From: Streptomyces cavernicola
Lineage (GTDB): Bacteria > Actinomycetota > Actinomycetes > Streptomycetales > Streptomycetaceae
Assembly (NCBI RefSeq): GCF_029968035.1
Contig: NZ_JASCIQ010000003.1
Span: 124,001-188,000 of the forward strand
DNA length: 64,000 bases
Direction: 5' to 3'
Shown: piece by piece, positions 35,569-44,380 of the stretch
How the letters are laid out: each line of letters begins with the position of its first letter
Numbering within the stretch: position 1 is the first letter of the stretch
The notes under the pieces: model-generated
What the model was told of the DNA's origin: nothing
Databases searched by the model: none
What the model saw: the letters and a program-made list of their open reading frames with translations, nothing else
Translations under genes and position numbers: made by a program

Positions 35569-37527
35569 GTGGACACGACCCTTCAGGACCCGCTCGTCGG
35601 GCAGGTGCTCGACGACCGCTACCGCATCGACGCGCGGGTGGCGGTAGGCGGGATGGCCACGGTCTACCGGGCCGTGGACACCCGCCTCGACCGCGTGCTC
35701 GCGCTCAAGGTGATGCACCCGACGCTGGCCGCCGACGCCTCGTTCGTGGAGCGCTTCATCCGCGAGGCCAAGTCGGTCGCGCGCCTCTCGCACCCCAATG
35801 TGGTCGGGGTCTACGACCAGGGCGCGGACGGGGCGTACGTCTACCTGGCGATGGAGTACGTAGCGGGCTGCACCCTGCGGGACGTGCTGCGCGAGCGGGG
35901 CGCCCTGCAGCCGCGGGCCGCGCTCGACATCCTGGAGCCGGCCCTGGCCGCGCTCGGCGCCGCGCACCGCGCGGGCTTCGTGCACCGCGACATGAAGCCG
36001 GAGAACGTCCTGATAGGGGACGACGGCCGGGTCAAGGTCGCCGACTTCGGCCTGGTCCGCGCGGTGGACACGGTCACCAACACCACGGGCGCCGTGCTCG
36101 GCACGGTCTCGTACCTCGCACCCGAGCAGATCGAGAACGGCACGGCGGACCCCCGGGTCGACGTCTACGCCTGCGGCGTCGTGCTCTACGAGATGCTCAC
36201 CGGCGCCAAGCCGCACACCGGCGACTCCCCCGCCCAGGTCCTCTACCGCCACCTGAACGAGGACGTCCCGCCACCCTCGGCCACCGTCCCCGGTCTGCCC
36301 TTCGAGCTGGACGAGCTGACCGCCGCGGCCACGGCCCGCAACGCCGACGTACGCCCGCACGACGCGGTTGCGCTGCTCTCGCAGACCCGCCAGGCACGCG
36401 CGGCACTGACCGACGAGCAGCTGGACGCGCTGCCGCCGGGCGCCCTCACGGAGACGCACGACACCGCCGAGGACCGTACGAGCGTCATCCCGCGCGCCCT
36501 CGGCTCGGTCCCGCGCCCGCTCCCCGCCGAGCAGCAGCTGCCCGACGCGGGCGGGAACGCCGAGGACCGCCTCAACCGCACCAGCCGCCTGGAGGTGCCG
36601 CCACCGCTCGAGCCGACGCGCGCCTCCGTGGGCGGCCCCGGCAACCGGCGCCGCCCGAGCCGCGCCGTGCTGGCCCTGATCGTCGCCCTGCTGACCCTCG
36701 GGGTCGGCGCAGGCGTCTGGTACATCAACGTGGGCCAGTTCACGCGCGTGCCCGCACTGCTCACCAAGACCGAGGCGCAGGCCCGCAAGGCGCTCGCGGA
36801 CGCCGGTCTCGAAGTGCGCGACGTGGAGCGGAAGTACAGCACCACGAACAAGCGCGGCACCGTGATGGCCACCGACCCGAAGGCCGGCAGCCAGATCAGG
36901 AACGACGGGCGGGTGACGCTGACCCTCTCGCTCGGTCCGCGCATCGTCGAGGTGCCCGACCTCAAGAACACCCCTCTTGAGAAGGCCAAGAACGACCTGC
37001 GGGACCGCGCGCTCGATCCGGGCATGGTCACCCGGCAGTTCTCCGACGAGGTGGAGCGGGGCGCCGTGATCAGCACGGACCCGCCGGTCGGCACAAAGAC
37101 CAAGCCCGGTACGGCGGTGGCGCTCACCGTCAGCAAGGGCAGCCCGGTCGACGTCCCGAACGTCGTCGGCGACTCCCTGGAGGACGCCCGCGCCGAGCTC
37201 CAGGAGGCGGGCCTCAAGGTCGAGGTCGAGCCGGAGCGTATCTTCTCCGAGGAGGACAAGGGCACGATCGCGGTGCAGCGCCCCGGCGAGGGCGCCCAGC
37301 TCGCGCACGGCGACTCGGTGAAGCTGACGGTCTCCAAGGGTCCGGACATGGTCGAGGTCCCGGACGTGAGCGGCCTGAGCAAGGACGAGGCCAAGGCGCA
37401 GCTGGAGGCCGCGGGCTTCAAGGTGAACGTCCAGCGCTGGTTCGTCGGCGACACGGTCTGGGACCAGTCGCCCGGCGCCGGCGAGGAGGCCCCGCGGGGC
37501 ACCGAGATCACCATCCGGACGCGCTGA
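35569..37527 (+). CDS. PASTA-domain Ser/Thr protein kinase (PknB/Stk type)
   Basis: Membrane kinase that senses cell wall fragments or lipid II through PASTA domains and phosphorylates wall and division proteins. Kinase domain residues about 20-285: glycine loop VAVGGMATVY, ALKVM (K47), HRDMKPEN (D141), DFG (D159) and SYLAPEQ. A juxtamembrane linker leads to one membrane segment (AVLALIVALLTLGVGAGVWY, about residues 368-387) and four extracytoplasmic PASTA repeats to the C terminus (652 residues). TAGACT lies seven bases before the GTG, so a leaderless mRNA is likely. A Streptomyces coelicolor counterpart may be PkaF, which I cannot confirm. Confidence 0.95.
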   Translation: MDTTLQDPLVGQVLDDRYRIDARVAVGGMATVYRAVDTRLDRVLALKVMHPTLAADASFVERFIREAKSVARLSHPNVVGVYDQGADGAYVYLAMEYVAGCTLRDVLRERGALQPRAALDILEPALAALGAAHRAGFVHRDMKPENVLIGDDGRVKVADFGLVRAVDTVTNTTGAVLGTVSYLAPEQIENGTADPRVDVYACGVVLYEMLTGAKPHTGDSPAQVLYRHLNEDVPPPSATVPGLPFELDELTAAATARNADVRPHDAVALLSQTRQARAALTDEQLDALPPGALTETHDTAEDRTSVIPRALGSVPRPLPAEQQLPDAGGNAEDRLNRTSRLEVPPPLEPTRASVGGPGNRRRPSRAVLALIVALLTLGVGAGVWYINVGQFTRVPALLTKTEAQARKALADAGLEVRDVERKYSTTNKRGTVMATDPKAGSQIRNDGRVTLTLSLGPRIVEVPDLKNTPLEKAKNDLRDRALDPGMVTRQFSDEVERGAVISTDPPVGTKTKPGTAVALTVSKGSPVDVPNVVGDSLEDARAELQEAGLKVEVEPERIFSEEDKGTIAVQRPGEGAQLAHGDSVKLTVSKGPDMVEVPDVSGLSKDEAKAQLEAAGFKVNVQRWFVGDTVWDQSPGAGEEAPRGTEITIRTR

Positions 37528-37562
37528 CGGGGCGGGTTCGCGCCCGTGCCACCCTGGTGGGC

Positions 37563-38444
37563 GTGAGCAGCACCAGCGTCAGCAAGAGAACCCGCAACCC
37601 CGTCGGCGGCCATGTCCCGGTGGCCGGCGGCCTGGCCACCGTAGGCCTGTCGTACGCCCGTGAGCTGGGGGCCGAGACCGTCCAGGTCTTCGTCGCCAAC
37701 CCGCGCGGCTGGGCCACGCCCGTCGGCAACCCGAAGCAGGACGAGGAGTTCCGCGCGGCCTGCGCCGAGCAGAGCCTCCCGGCGTACGTCCACGCGCCCT
37801 ACCTGATCAACTTCGGCTCGCACACCGCGGCCACCGCCGAGAAGTCGGTCGAGTCGATGCGGCACTCGCTGCGGCGCGGCCGGGAGATCGGCGCGCTCGG
37901 CGTGGTCGTGCACACCGGTTCGGCGACCGGCGGCCGGGACCGCTCGGTCGCGCTCAAGCAGGTACGCGAGACGCTGCTGCCGCTCCTGGACGAGCTGACG
38001 CACGACGACGACCCGTTCCTGCTCCTGGAGTCCACCGCCGGGCAGGGCGCCTCGCTCTGCTCGCACACCTGGGACTTCGGCCCGTACTTCGAGGCCCTGG
38101 ACGCGCACCCCAAGCTCGGCGTCTGCCTGGACACCTGCCACATCTTCGCGGCGGGCCACGACCTCGCCGGGCCGAGCGGCATGCACCGGACGCTCGACCT
38201 GCTGGTGGACACGGTCGGCGAGGGGCGCCTGAAGCTGATCCACGCCAACGACTCCAAGGACGTGGTCGGCGCGCACAAGGACCGGCACGCCAACATCGGC
38301 GCCGGACACATCGGCGAGGACCCGTTCCGCGCGCTCTTCAGCCACCCGGCGACCGCCGGCGTACCGCTGGTCATCGAGACCCCGGGCGGCAAGGAGGGGC
38401 ACGCGGCGGACGTGGCCCGGCTGAAGGAGCTGAGGGATCGGTAG
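37563..38444 (+). CDS. nfo: Endonuclease IV (AP endonuclease, Nfo family)
   Basis: Zinc-dependent AP endonuclease TIM barrel of base excision repair. The 293-residue product has HVPVAGGLATVGLSYAREL, QVFVANPRGW, the metal-site segments AYVHAPYLINFGS, VVVHTGSATGG, LLLESTAGQG, VCLDTCHIFAAGHD, HANDSKDVVGAHKDRHANIG and PLVIETPGGKE. GTG at 37563 follows CACCCT by seven bases (leaderless pattern); GTG two codons earlier is possible. Follows the kinase gene by 35 bases. Confidence 0.92.
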   Translation: MSSTSVSKRTRNPVGGHVPVAGGLATVGLSYARELGAETVQVFVANPRGWATPVGNPKQDEEFRAACAEQSLPAYVHAPYLINFGSHTAATAEKSVESMRHSLRRGREIGALGVVVHTGSATGGRDRSVALKQVRETLLPLLDELTHDDDPFLLLESTAGQGASLCSHTWDFGPYFEALDAHPKLGVCLDTCHIFAAGHDLAGPSGMHRTLDLLVDTVGEGRLKLIHANDSKDVVGAHKDRHANIGAGHIGEDPFRALFSHPATAGVPLVIETPGGKEGHAADVARLKELRDR

Positions 38445-38459
38445 TCCCGCGCGCACCGC

Positions 38460-38488
38460 TTGAGGAATACCCCAGGGGGGTATACGGT
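38460..38488 (+). promoter_or_regulatory. Promoter with CsoR-type operator of the DUF4396 gene
   Basis: The inverted repeat ATACCCC-AGG-GGGGTAT (38467-38483) matches the Cu(I)-sensor CsoR/RcnR-family operator pattern (TACCCC...GGGGTA). It lies between TTGAGG (38460-38465) and TACGGT (38483-38488), a -35/-10 pair with 17-base spacing, where a bound repressor would block transcription. Confidence 0.75.
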
Positions 38489-38533
38489 TCCTGTCAGTGG
38501 CAGGAGCCGCTACCTGACTTTGGGGGCTTACTC

Positions 38534-39118
38534 ATGGAGCACGAGACCCACTCCGAGCACCGGGCGCACGAGGCTCACGACCACGGCCACGCGCACCACG
38601 AAAGCCACGAGACCCATACACAGCACGGGGACCACGCGCACCACGGAAGCCACGCGAACCACCAGCATCACGGTGGCGGCGGGACCAGCTGGGCGATGGC
38701 CGCCAAGGCGACGCTGCACTGCCTCACCGGGTGCGCCATCGGCGAGATCCTCGGCATGATCATCGGTACCGCGCTCGGCTGGGGCACCGCCCCGACGATG
38801 GCGCTCGCGATCGCCCTGGCCTTCTTCTTCGGCTACTCGCTGACGCTCTGGGCGGTCGTCCGGGCCGGCGTCGGCCTGCGCGCCGCGATCGGGGTGGCGC
38901 TCGCCGCGGACACCCTCTCGATCACGGTGATGGAGATCGTCGACAACGGCGTGCTGCTCGTCGTGCCCGGCGCGATGGAGGCGCATCTGTCGGACGCGCT
39001 GTTCTGGGGCGCGCTCGCCTTCGCGTTCGCGATCGCCTTCCTGGTGACCACGCCGGTGAACAAGTGGCTGATCGGCCGCGGCAAGGGCCACGCGGTGGTG
39101 CACCAGTACCACCACTGA
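38534..39118 (+). CDS. Histidine-rich DUF4396 membrane protein
   Basis: 194-residue protein. Residues 1-46 hold 19 histidines alternating with Asp/Glu (for example HEAHDHGHAHHESHETH), a likely metal-binding tail. From residue 52 come about four membrane segments, with a TLHCLTGCAIGEILGMIIGT segment whose two cysteines and the following glutamate could also bind metal. It ends HAVVHQYHH. DUF4396 proteins have no established role; the CsoR-type operator in front suggests copper handling. ATG with GGGGG upstream. Monocistronic. Confidence 0.9.
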   Translation: MEHETHSEHRAHEAHDHGHAHHESHETHTQHGDHAHHGSHANHQHHGGGGTSWAMAAKATLHCLTGCAIGEILGMIIGTALGWGTAPTMALAIALAFFFGYSLTLWAVVRAGVGLRAAIGVALAADTLSITVMEIVDNGVLLVVPGAMEAHLSDALFWGALAFAFAIAFLVTTPVNKWLIGRGKGHAVVHQYHH

Positions 39119-39150
39119 GCACGGACAGGACCGCTGGACCCACTGGACCT

Positions 39151-39187
39151 GCGACGGCCCGGGGCTGCTACAGCTCCGGGCCGTCGC
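39151..39187. terminator. Bidirectional terminator with a stop codon in its loop
   Basis: 17-base arms, GCGACGGCCCGGGGCTG (39151-39167) and CAGCTCCGGGCCGTCGC (39171-39187), one G-U pair. The 3-base loop (39168-39170) is exactly the TAG stop of the minus-strand sulfite-oxidase-like gene. It also follows the plus-strand DUF4396 gene by 32 bases. Confidence 0.85.
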
Positions 39188-39791
39188 CCGGTTCCTCCTG
39201 GTACGAATAGCGCTGCTCGCGCCAGGGGTCGCCGATGTTGTGGTAGCCGCGCTCCTCCCAGAAGCCGCGGCGGTCGGCCGTCATGTACTCGATGCCGCGC
39301 ACCCACTTGGGGCCCTTCCAGGCGTAGAGGTGCGGCACGACGAGGCGGAGCGGAAAGCCGTGTTCGGCGGTGAGGAGCTCGCCGTCGCGATGGGTGGCGA
39401 AGATCGTCTTTTCGGACGCGAAGTCGTCGAGGCGAAGGTTCGAACTGAATCCGTATTCGGCCCAGACCATGACGTGACTGACGTCCTTCGCGGGCGGCGC
39501 GAGGTCGAGCAGCGCACGCGCGGGCACCCCTCCCCATTCGGCACCCAGCATCGAGAACTTGGTGACGCAGTGCAGGTCGGCCACGACCGTGGCGTACGGC
39601 AGAGCCGCGAATTCCTCGTGCGTCCAGCAGTGCTTGTCACCGTCGGCGGTCGCGCCGAAAACCCTGAACTCCCAGCGTTCCGGGCGGAACTTGGGCACCG
39701 GGCCGTAGTGGGTGACGGGCCAGCCCCGCTGCAGCCGCTGCCCCGGAGGAAGTTCCGACTGCTCCATTTCGCGGCTTTCCGGATGACCCAT
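39168..39791 (-). CDS. Sulfite oxidase-like molybdopterin oxidoreductase
   Basis: 207-residue protein of the YuiH/MsrP-like molybdopterin-binding (SUOX) fold. The conserved cysteine that ligates molybdenum is in VVADLHCVTKFSML; the family segments YGPVPKFRPERWEFRVFG, HVMVWAEYGFSSNLRL, FPLRLVVPHLYAWKGPKWV and the terminal RGIEYM...GFWEERGYHNIGDPW follow. No signal peptide, so probably cytoplasmic; substrate unknown. ATG at 39791 is drawn; ATG at 39767 (MEQSELPPG), with GGAAAG upstream, is equally plausible. Convergent with the DUF4396 gene. Confidence 0.9.
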   Translation of the reverse strand: MGHPESREMEQSELPPGQRLQRGWPVTHYGPVPKFRPERWEFRVFGATADGDKHCWTHEEFAALPYATVVADLHCVTKFSMLGAEWGGVPARALLDLAPPAKDVSHVMVWAEYGFSSNLRLDDFASEKTIFATHRDGELLTAEHGFPLRLVVPHLYAWKGPKWVRGIEYMTADRRGFWEERGYHNIGDPWREQRYSYQEEPGDGPEL

Positions 39792-39858
39792 GCCTCCATG
39801 ATGACAGCCTTGGCAGGGTGGCCGTGACCAGGTGCACACTGATTCGGGCAACTCCTAC

Positions 39859-39872
39859 TAAGCATGCACTTA
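39859..39872 (+). promoter_or_regulatory. Inverted repeat upstream of bfr
   Basis: TAAG-CATGCA-CTTA lies about 75 bases before bfr and centres on GCATGC. It could be a regulator site or part of a promoter, but it does not match the iron box well. Confidence 0.3.
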
Positions 39873-39946
39873 CTGGACGGCCAACGGCACCGGTGCAAGG
39901 ATGCGGCGCACCTGCCCCCGATACGTACTTGGAAGGAGCCTCTGCG

Positions 39947-40426
39947 ATGCAGGGCGACCCCGAGGTCATCGAGTTCCTCAACGAGCAGCTGACCGCCGAG
40001 CTCACGGCCATCAACCAGTACTTCCTGCACGCGAAGATGCAGGAGAACTTCGGCTGGCCGAAGCTCGCGAAGTACACCCGGTCCGAGTCGTTCGACGAGA
40101 TGAAGCACGCGGAGGTGCTGACCGACCGGATTCTGTTCCTCGACGGGCTGCCCAACTACCAGCGGCTGTTCCACGTCCGCGTGGGCCAGACCGTCACCGA
40201 GATGTTCAACGCCGACCGGCAGATCGAGGTCGAGGCGATCGACCGCCTGAAGCGCGGCATCGAGGTCATGCGAGCCAAGGGCGACATCACCTCGGCGAAC
40301 ATCTTCGAGTCGATCCTCGAGGACGAGGAGCACCACATCGACTATCTCGACACCCAGCTGGAGCTGGTCGAGAAGCTCGGCGAGCCGCTGTACATCGCGC
40401 AGCTGGTCGAGCAGCCGGAGAGCTGA
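39947..40426 (+). CDS. bfr: Bacterioferritin
   Basis: Heme-containing iron storage protein forming 24-subunit shells. The 159-residue product keeps the dinuclear ferroxidase ligands E18, E51, H54 and the E94, E127 and H130 region (EDEEHHIDYLD), and the heme ligand M52 in SFDEMKHAEVL. Full normal length. ATG with GGAAGGAG at 6-bases spacing. Convergent with bfd, the ferredoxin that reduces its mineral core. Confidence 0.97.
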   Translation: MQGDPEVIEFLNEQLTAELTAINQYFLHAKMQENFGWPKLAKYTRSESFDEMKHAEVLTDRILFLDGLPNYQRLFHVRVGQTVTEMFNADRQIEVEAIDRLKRGIEVMRAKGDITSANIFESILEDEEHHIDYLDTQLELVEKLGEPLYIAQLVEQPES

Positions 40427-40445
40427 TCGCCCGCACGGGGATCGC

Positions 40446-40691
40446 TCAGGCGGCGTCCAAGGTCGCATCCACCAGTTGCGCGGTGGGCGCGAACGCGGGC
40501 TCTCCCTGGTCGACCAGGTCGCGGCGGGGGCATGAGCCCCGGCCGAGCAGCGCCTGGATCCGGCGTACGCAGGAACCGCAGTCGGTGCCGGCCTTGCAGG
40601 CGGAAGCTATCTGGCGGGGGGTGCAGGCACCGTCCTCCGCGTGCTTCTTGACCTGTTCCTCGGTGACACCGAAGCAGTTGCAGACGTACAC
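40446..40691 (-). CDS. bfd: Bacterioferritin-associated ferredoxin (2Fe-2S)
   Basis: Small ferredoxin delivering electrons to bacterioferritin for iron release. The 81-residue product has the BFD cluster ligands C4, C6 (VCNCFGVTEEQV) and C38, C41 (TDCGSCVRRI). GTG at 40691 is chosen because GGGGAGG lies six bases upstream; GTG at 40700 would overlap that Shine-Dalgarno sequence. An iron box precedes it, so it should be induced when iron is scarce. Tail-to-tail with bfr, 19 bases apart. Confidence 0.92.
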   Translation of the reverse strand: MYVCNCFGVTEEQVKKHAEDGACTPRQIASACKAGTDCGSCVRRIQALLGRGSCPRRDLVDQGEPAFAPTAQLVDATLDAA

Positions 40692-40749
40692 TCGGTTCAC
40701 CTCCCCGGTGACTCGCTCGCGGGATCGATAGTCGTCGCCTTCCCCATTG

Positions 40750-40768
40750 ATCGGTGAGGCTAACCTAA
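40750..40768 (-). promoter_or_regulatory. Iron box (IdeR/DmdR type) of bfd
   Basis: The minus strand reads TTAGGTTAGCCTCACCGAT, matching 15 of 19 positions of the IdeR/DmdR consensus TTAGGTTAGGCTAACCTAA. It lies about 60 bases upstream of the bfd start. Confidence 0.75.
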
Positions 40769-40800
40769 CCTTACCCGTCAGAGGGAATACGCAAAAGCAG

Positions 40801-40834
40801 TGTGGGGCGCGGATCGTGTGATCCGCGCCCCACA
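40801..40834 (-). terminator. Terminator of the DAHP synthase gene
   Basis: Perfect 15-base arms TGTGGGGCGCGGATC (40801-40815) and complement (40820-40834), loop GTGT, 20 bases after the minus-strand stop codon at 40854. Confidence 0.85.
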
Positions 40835-40853
40835 TCTGTGTGCAGTGTTGCGA

Positions 40854-42224
<1,371 letters not shown>

Positions 42225-42315
42225 TCACGGCAGCGGTCCAGCCTTCGGCCCACTACGTGAGACGGCTCGGTGGACAGGCCTGGACGGGCGGCGCGGATGG
42301 GTTAGGGTGCGGAGC

Positions 42316-42372
42316 ATGTTCGCGATTACGACCCGTAACTGGTGGTGGACCGCTCATCCGGCGGCCCACTGA
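42316..42372 (+). CDS. trpL: trp operon leader peptide (MFAITTRNWWWTAHPAAH)
   Basis: 18-codon open frame with three consecutive Trp codons. It is preceded by TAGGGT (42303-42308) and TGGACG (42281-42286), a promoter with 16-base spacing, so the leader starts almost at the mRNA 5' end. A terminator hairpin (42393-42417) lies 20 bases after its stop. Ribosome stalling at the Trp codons when charged tRNA-Trp is low should favour an antiterminator and expression of the downstream anthranilate synthase. Confidence 0.92.
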   Translation: MFAITTRNWWWTAHPAAH

Positions 42373-42392
42373 CTGCGCGTACATCGAATCGC

Positions 42393-42417
42393 GAAGGCCG
42401 CCCGAGGGGCGGCCTTC
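42393..42417 (+). terminator. trp attenuator terminator
   Basis: Perfect 11-base arms GAAGGCCGCCC (42393-42403) and GGGCGGCCTTC (42407-42417), loop GAG, then AGTGTTT. GGCGGCCCACTGAC at about 42360-42373, within and after the leader peptide, can pair with the terminator's right arm region to form a competing structure. Confidence 0.88.
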
Positions 42418-42466
42418 AGTGTTTCCGGAGCCGGCCGTTCCCTCCTCTCGTCAGGAAGGAACCACC

Positions 42467-44380
42467 ATGCCGATCAGTCGACTCGTCGACCTCGTCGACT
42501 CCGCCACCCCCTTCGCCCTGCTGCGTCGCCGCACGCCCGGACACGATCACGACACCGTCGAGCTGCTCACCGGGCCGGTCCAGGAGGTGGAGCGGCTCGC
42601 CGACATCCCGGAGCGTGAGCTTCCGGTGCTCGCGCTCGTGCCGTTCCGGCAGATCAGGGAGCGCGGCTTCGACGTACGCGACGACGGCACCCCGCTCACC
42701 GTCCTGACCGCCGAGGAGCGCCACGAGATCCCGCTCGCCCAGGCCCTCGCGGAGCTGCCCGCGCACGAGGTGAGCGTGACGGACGGGGCCTTCGACGTGG
42801 CGGACGAGGCGTACGCGGGGATCGTCGAGCGTGTGATCTGGGACGAGATCGGGGCCGGCGAGGGCGCGAACTTCGTGATCCGGCGGAACTTCGAGGGCCG
42901 GATCGACGGCTTCTCGCGGGCGGACGCGCTCGCCCTGTTCCGGCGGCTCCTTGCCGGGGAGCGGGGCGCGTACTGGACGTACGTCGTGCACACCGGGAGC
43001 CGCACGCTGGTCGGGGCGAGTCCCGAGGTGCATGTGCGGATGACCGGCGGGACCGTCGCGATGAACCCGATCAGCGGGACCTACCGGTATCCGGCGGAAG
43101 GGCCCACTCCGGAGCATCTGCTCGACTTCCTCGCGGACGGCAAGGAGATCGCCGAGCTGTCGATGGTGGTCGACGAGGAGCTCAAGATGATGTGCACCGT
43201 CGGCGACATGGGCGGGGTCGTGGTCGGGCCGCGCCTGAAGGAGATGGCCCATCTCGCGCACACCGAGTACGAGTTGCGCGGCAAGTCGACCCTGGACGTG
43301 CGCGAGGTCCTGAAGGAGACGATGTTCGCGGCGACGGTCACCGGTTCGCCGGTGCAGAACGCCTGCCGGGTCATCGAGCGGTACGAGCCGGGGGGCCGCG
43401 GCTACTACGCGGGGGCCCTCGCGCTGATCGGCCGGGACGCGGGCGGGGCGCAGACCCTGGACTCGCCGATCCTGATCCGTACCGCCGACATCGACGCGGA
43501 CGGCGGGCTGCGCGTCGCGGTCGGGGCGACGCTCGTGCGGGACTCGGATCCGGCGAGCGAGGTCGCCGAGACGCATGCGAAGGCGGCCGGGGTCCTCGCG
43601 GCACTCGGGGTCGGGCCCGCACGCCCGCGCACGGAGGGCGCGCGCCCGCGGCTCGCGGAGGACGCGCGCGTGCGGGAGGCGCTCGACTCGCGCCGGGCCT
43701 CGCTCGCGCCGTTCTGGCTGCGGATGCAGGAGCGGTCCGCGGAGCTTTCCGGGCACGCCCTGGTGATCGACGCCGAGGACACGTTCACGGCGATGCTCGC
43801 GCATCTGCTGCGCTCCTCGGGACTTGAGGTGAGCGTGCGGCGGTACGACGAGCCGGGCCTCGGGGAGGCGGCGCTCGCGCACGAGGGCCCGGTGGTCCTC
43901 GGCCCCGGCCCCGGGAACCCGGCGGACGCGGCCGACCCGAAGATGCGGATGCTGCGCGCGCTCACCGCGGACCTGGTGCGGGAGCACACCCACGGCCTGC
44001 TCGGGGTGTGTTTGGGCCATGAACTGCTCGCCGCCGAGCTGGGGTTGGAGATCGGCCGCAAGCAGGTGCCGTACCAGGGGGCGCAGACCCGGATCGAGCT
44101 GTTCGGGCGGCCCGAGGTGGTGGGCTTCTACAACAGCTTCGTGGCGCGCTGCGACGACGAGGAGGCCGAGGAGCTGGGCGCGCACCGCGTGGAGGTCAGC
44201 CGCGACCGCGTGAGCGGCGAGGTGCACGCGCTGCGCGGGCCGGGCTTCGCCTCGGTGCAGTTCCACCCGGAGTCGGTGCTGACGCTGCGCGGCACCCGGA
44301 TCGTGGCGGAGCTGCTCGCTCAGTCGGTCCTGGGCGCGGCGGGCACGAGCACGTTCTCGCTGCGGCGGCCCGCGGTGTAG
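42467..44380 (+). CDS. trpEG: Anthranilate synthase, fused components I and II (TrpEG)
   Basis: 637-residue fusion. The chorismate-binding TrpE part (to about residue 430) has GRIDGFSRADALALFRRLLA, NPISGTYRYP, MVVDEELKMMCTVGDMGGV, ETMFAATVTGSPVQNACRVI and GYYAGALALI; the C-terminal class I glutamine amidotransferase has VVLGPGPGNP, catalytic Cys in GVCLGHELLAAELG and His/Glu in VQFHPESVL. The fusion resembles PhzE-type enzymes as well, but the Trp attenuator in front supports tryptophan synthesis. ATG with AGGAAGGA upstream. Its last 61 bases overlap the convergent dehydrogenase gene. Confidence 0.94.
   Translation: MPISRLVDLVDSATPFALLRRRTPGHDHDTVELLTGPVQEVERLADIPERELPVLALVPFRQIRERGFDVRDDGTPLTVLTAEERHEIPLAQALAELPAHEVSVTDGAFDVADEAYAGIVERVIWDEIGAGEGANFVIRRNFEGRIDGFSRADALALFRRLLAGERGAYWTYVVHTGSRTLVGASPEVHVRMTGGTVAMNPISGTYRYPAEGPTPEHLLDFLADGKEIAELSMVVDEELKMMCTVGDMGGVVVGPRLKEMAHLAHTEYELRGKSTLDVREVLKETMFAATVTGSPVQNACRVIERYEPGGRGYYAGALALIGRDAGGAQTLDSPILIRTADIDADGGLRVAVGATLVRDSDPASEVAETHAKAAGVLAALGVGPARPRTEGARPRLAEDARVREALDSRRASLAPFWLRMQERSAELSGHALVIDAEDTFTAMLAHLLRSSGLEVSVRRYDEPGLGEAALAHEGPVVLGPGPGNPADAADPKMRMLRALTADLVREHTHGLLGVCLGHELLAAELGLEIGRKQVPYQGAQTRIELFGRPEVVGFYNSFVARCDDEEAEELGAHRVEVSRDRVSGEVHALRGPGFASVQFHPESVLTLRGTRIVAELLAQSVLGAAGTSTFSLRRPAV

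Noticed and set aside
37528..37562. Terminator between the PASTA kinase and endonuclease IV
   Set aside because: No stable hairpin; only 35 bases, so the two may be cotranscribed in part.
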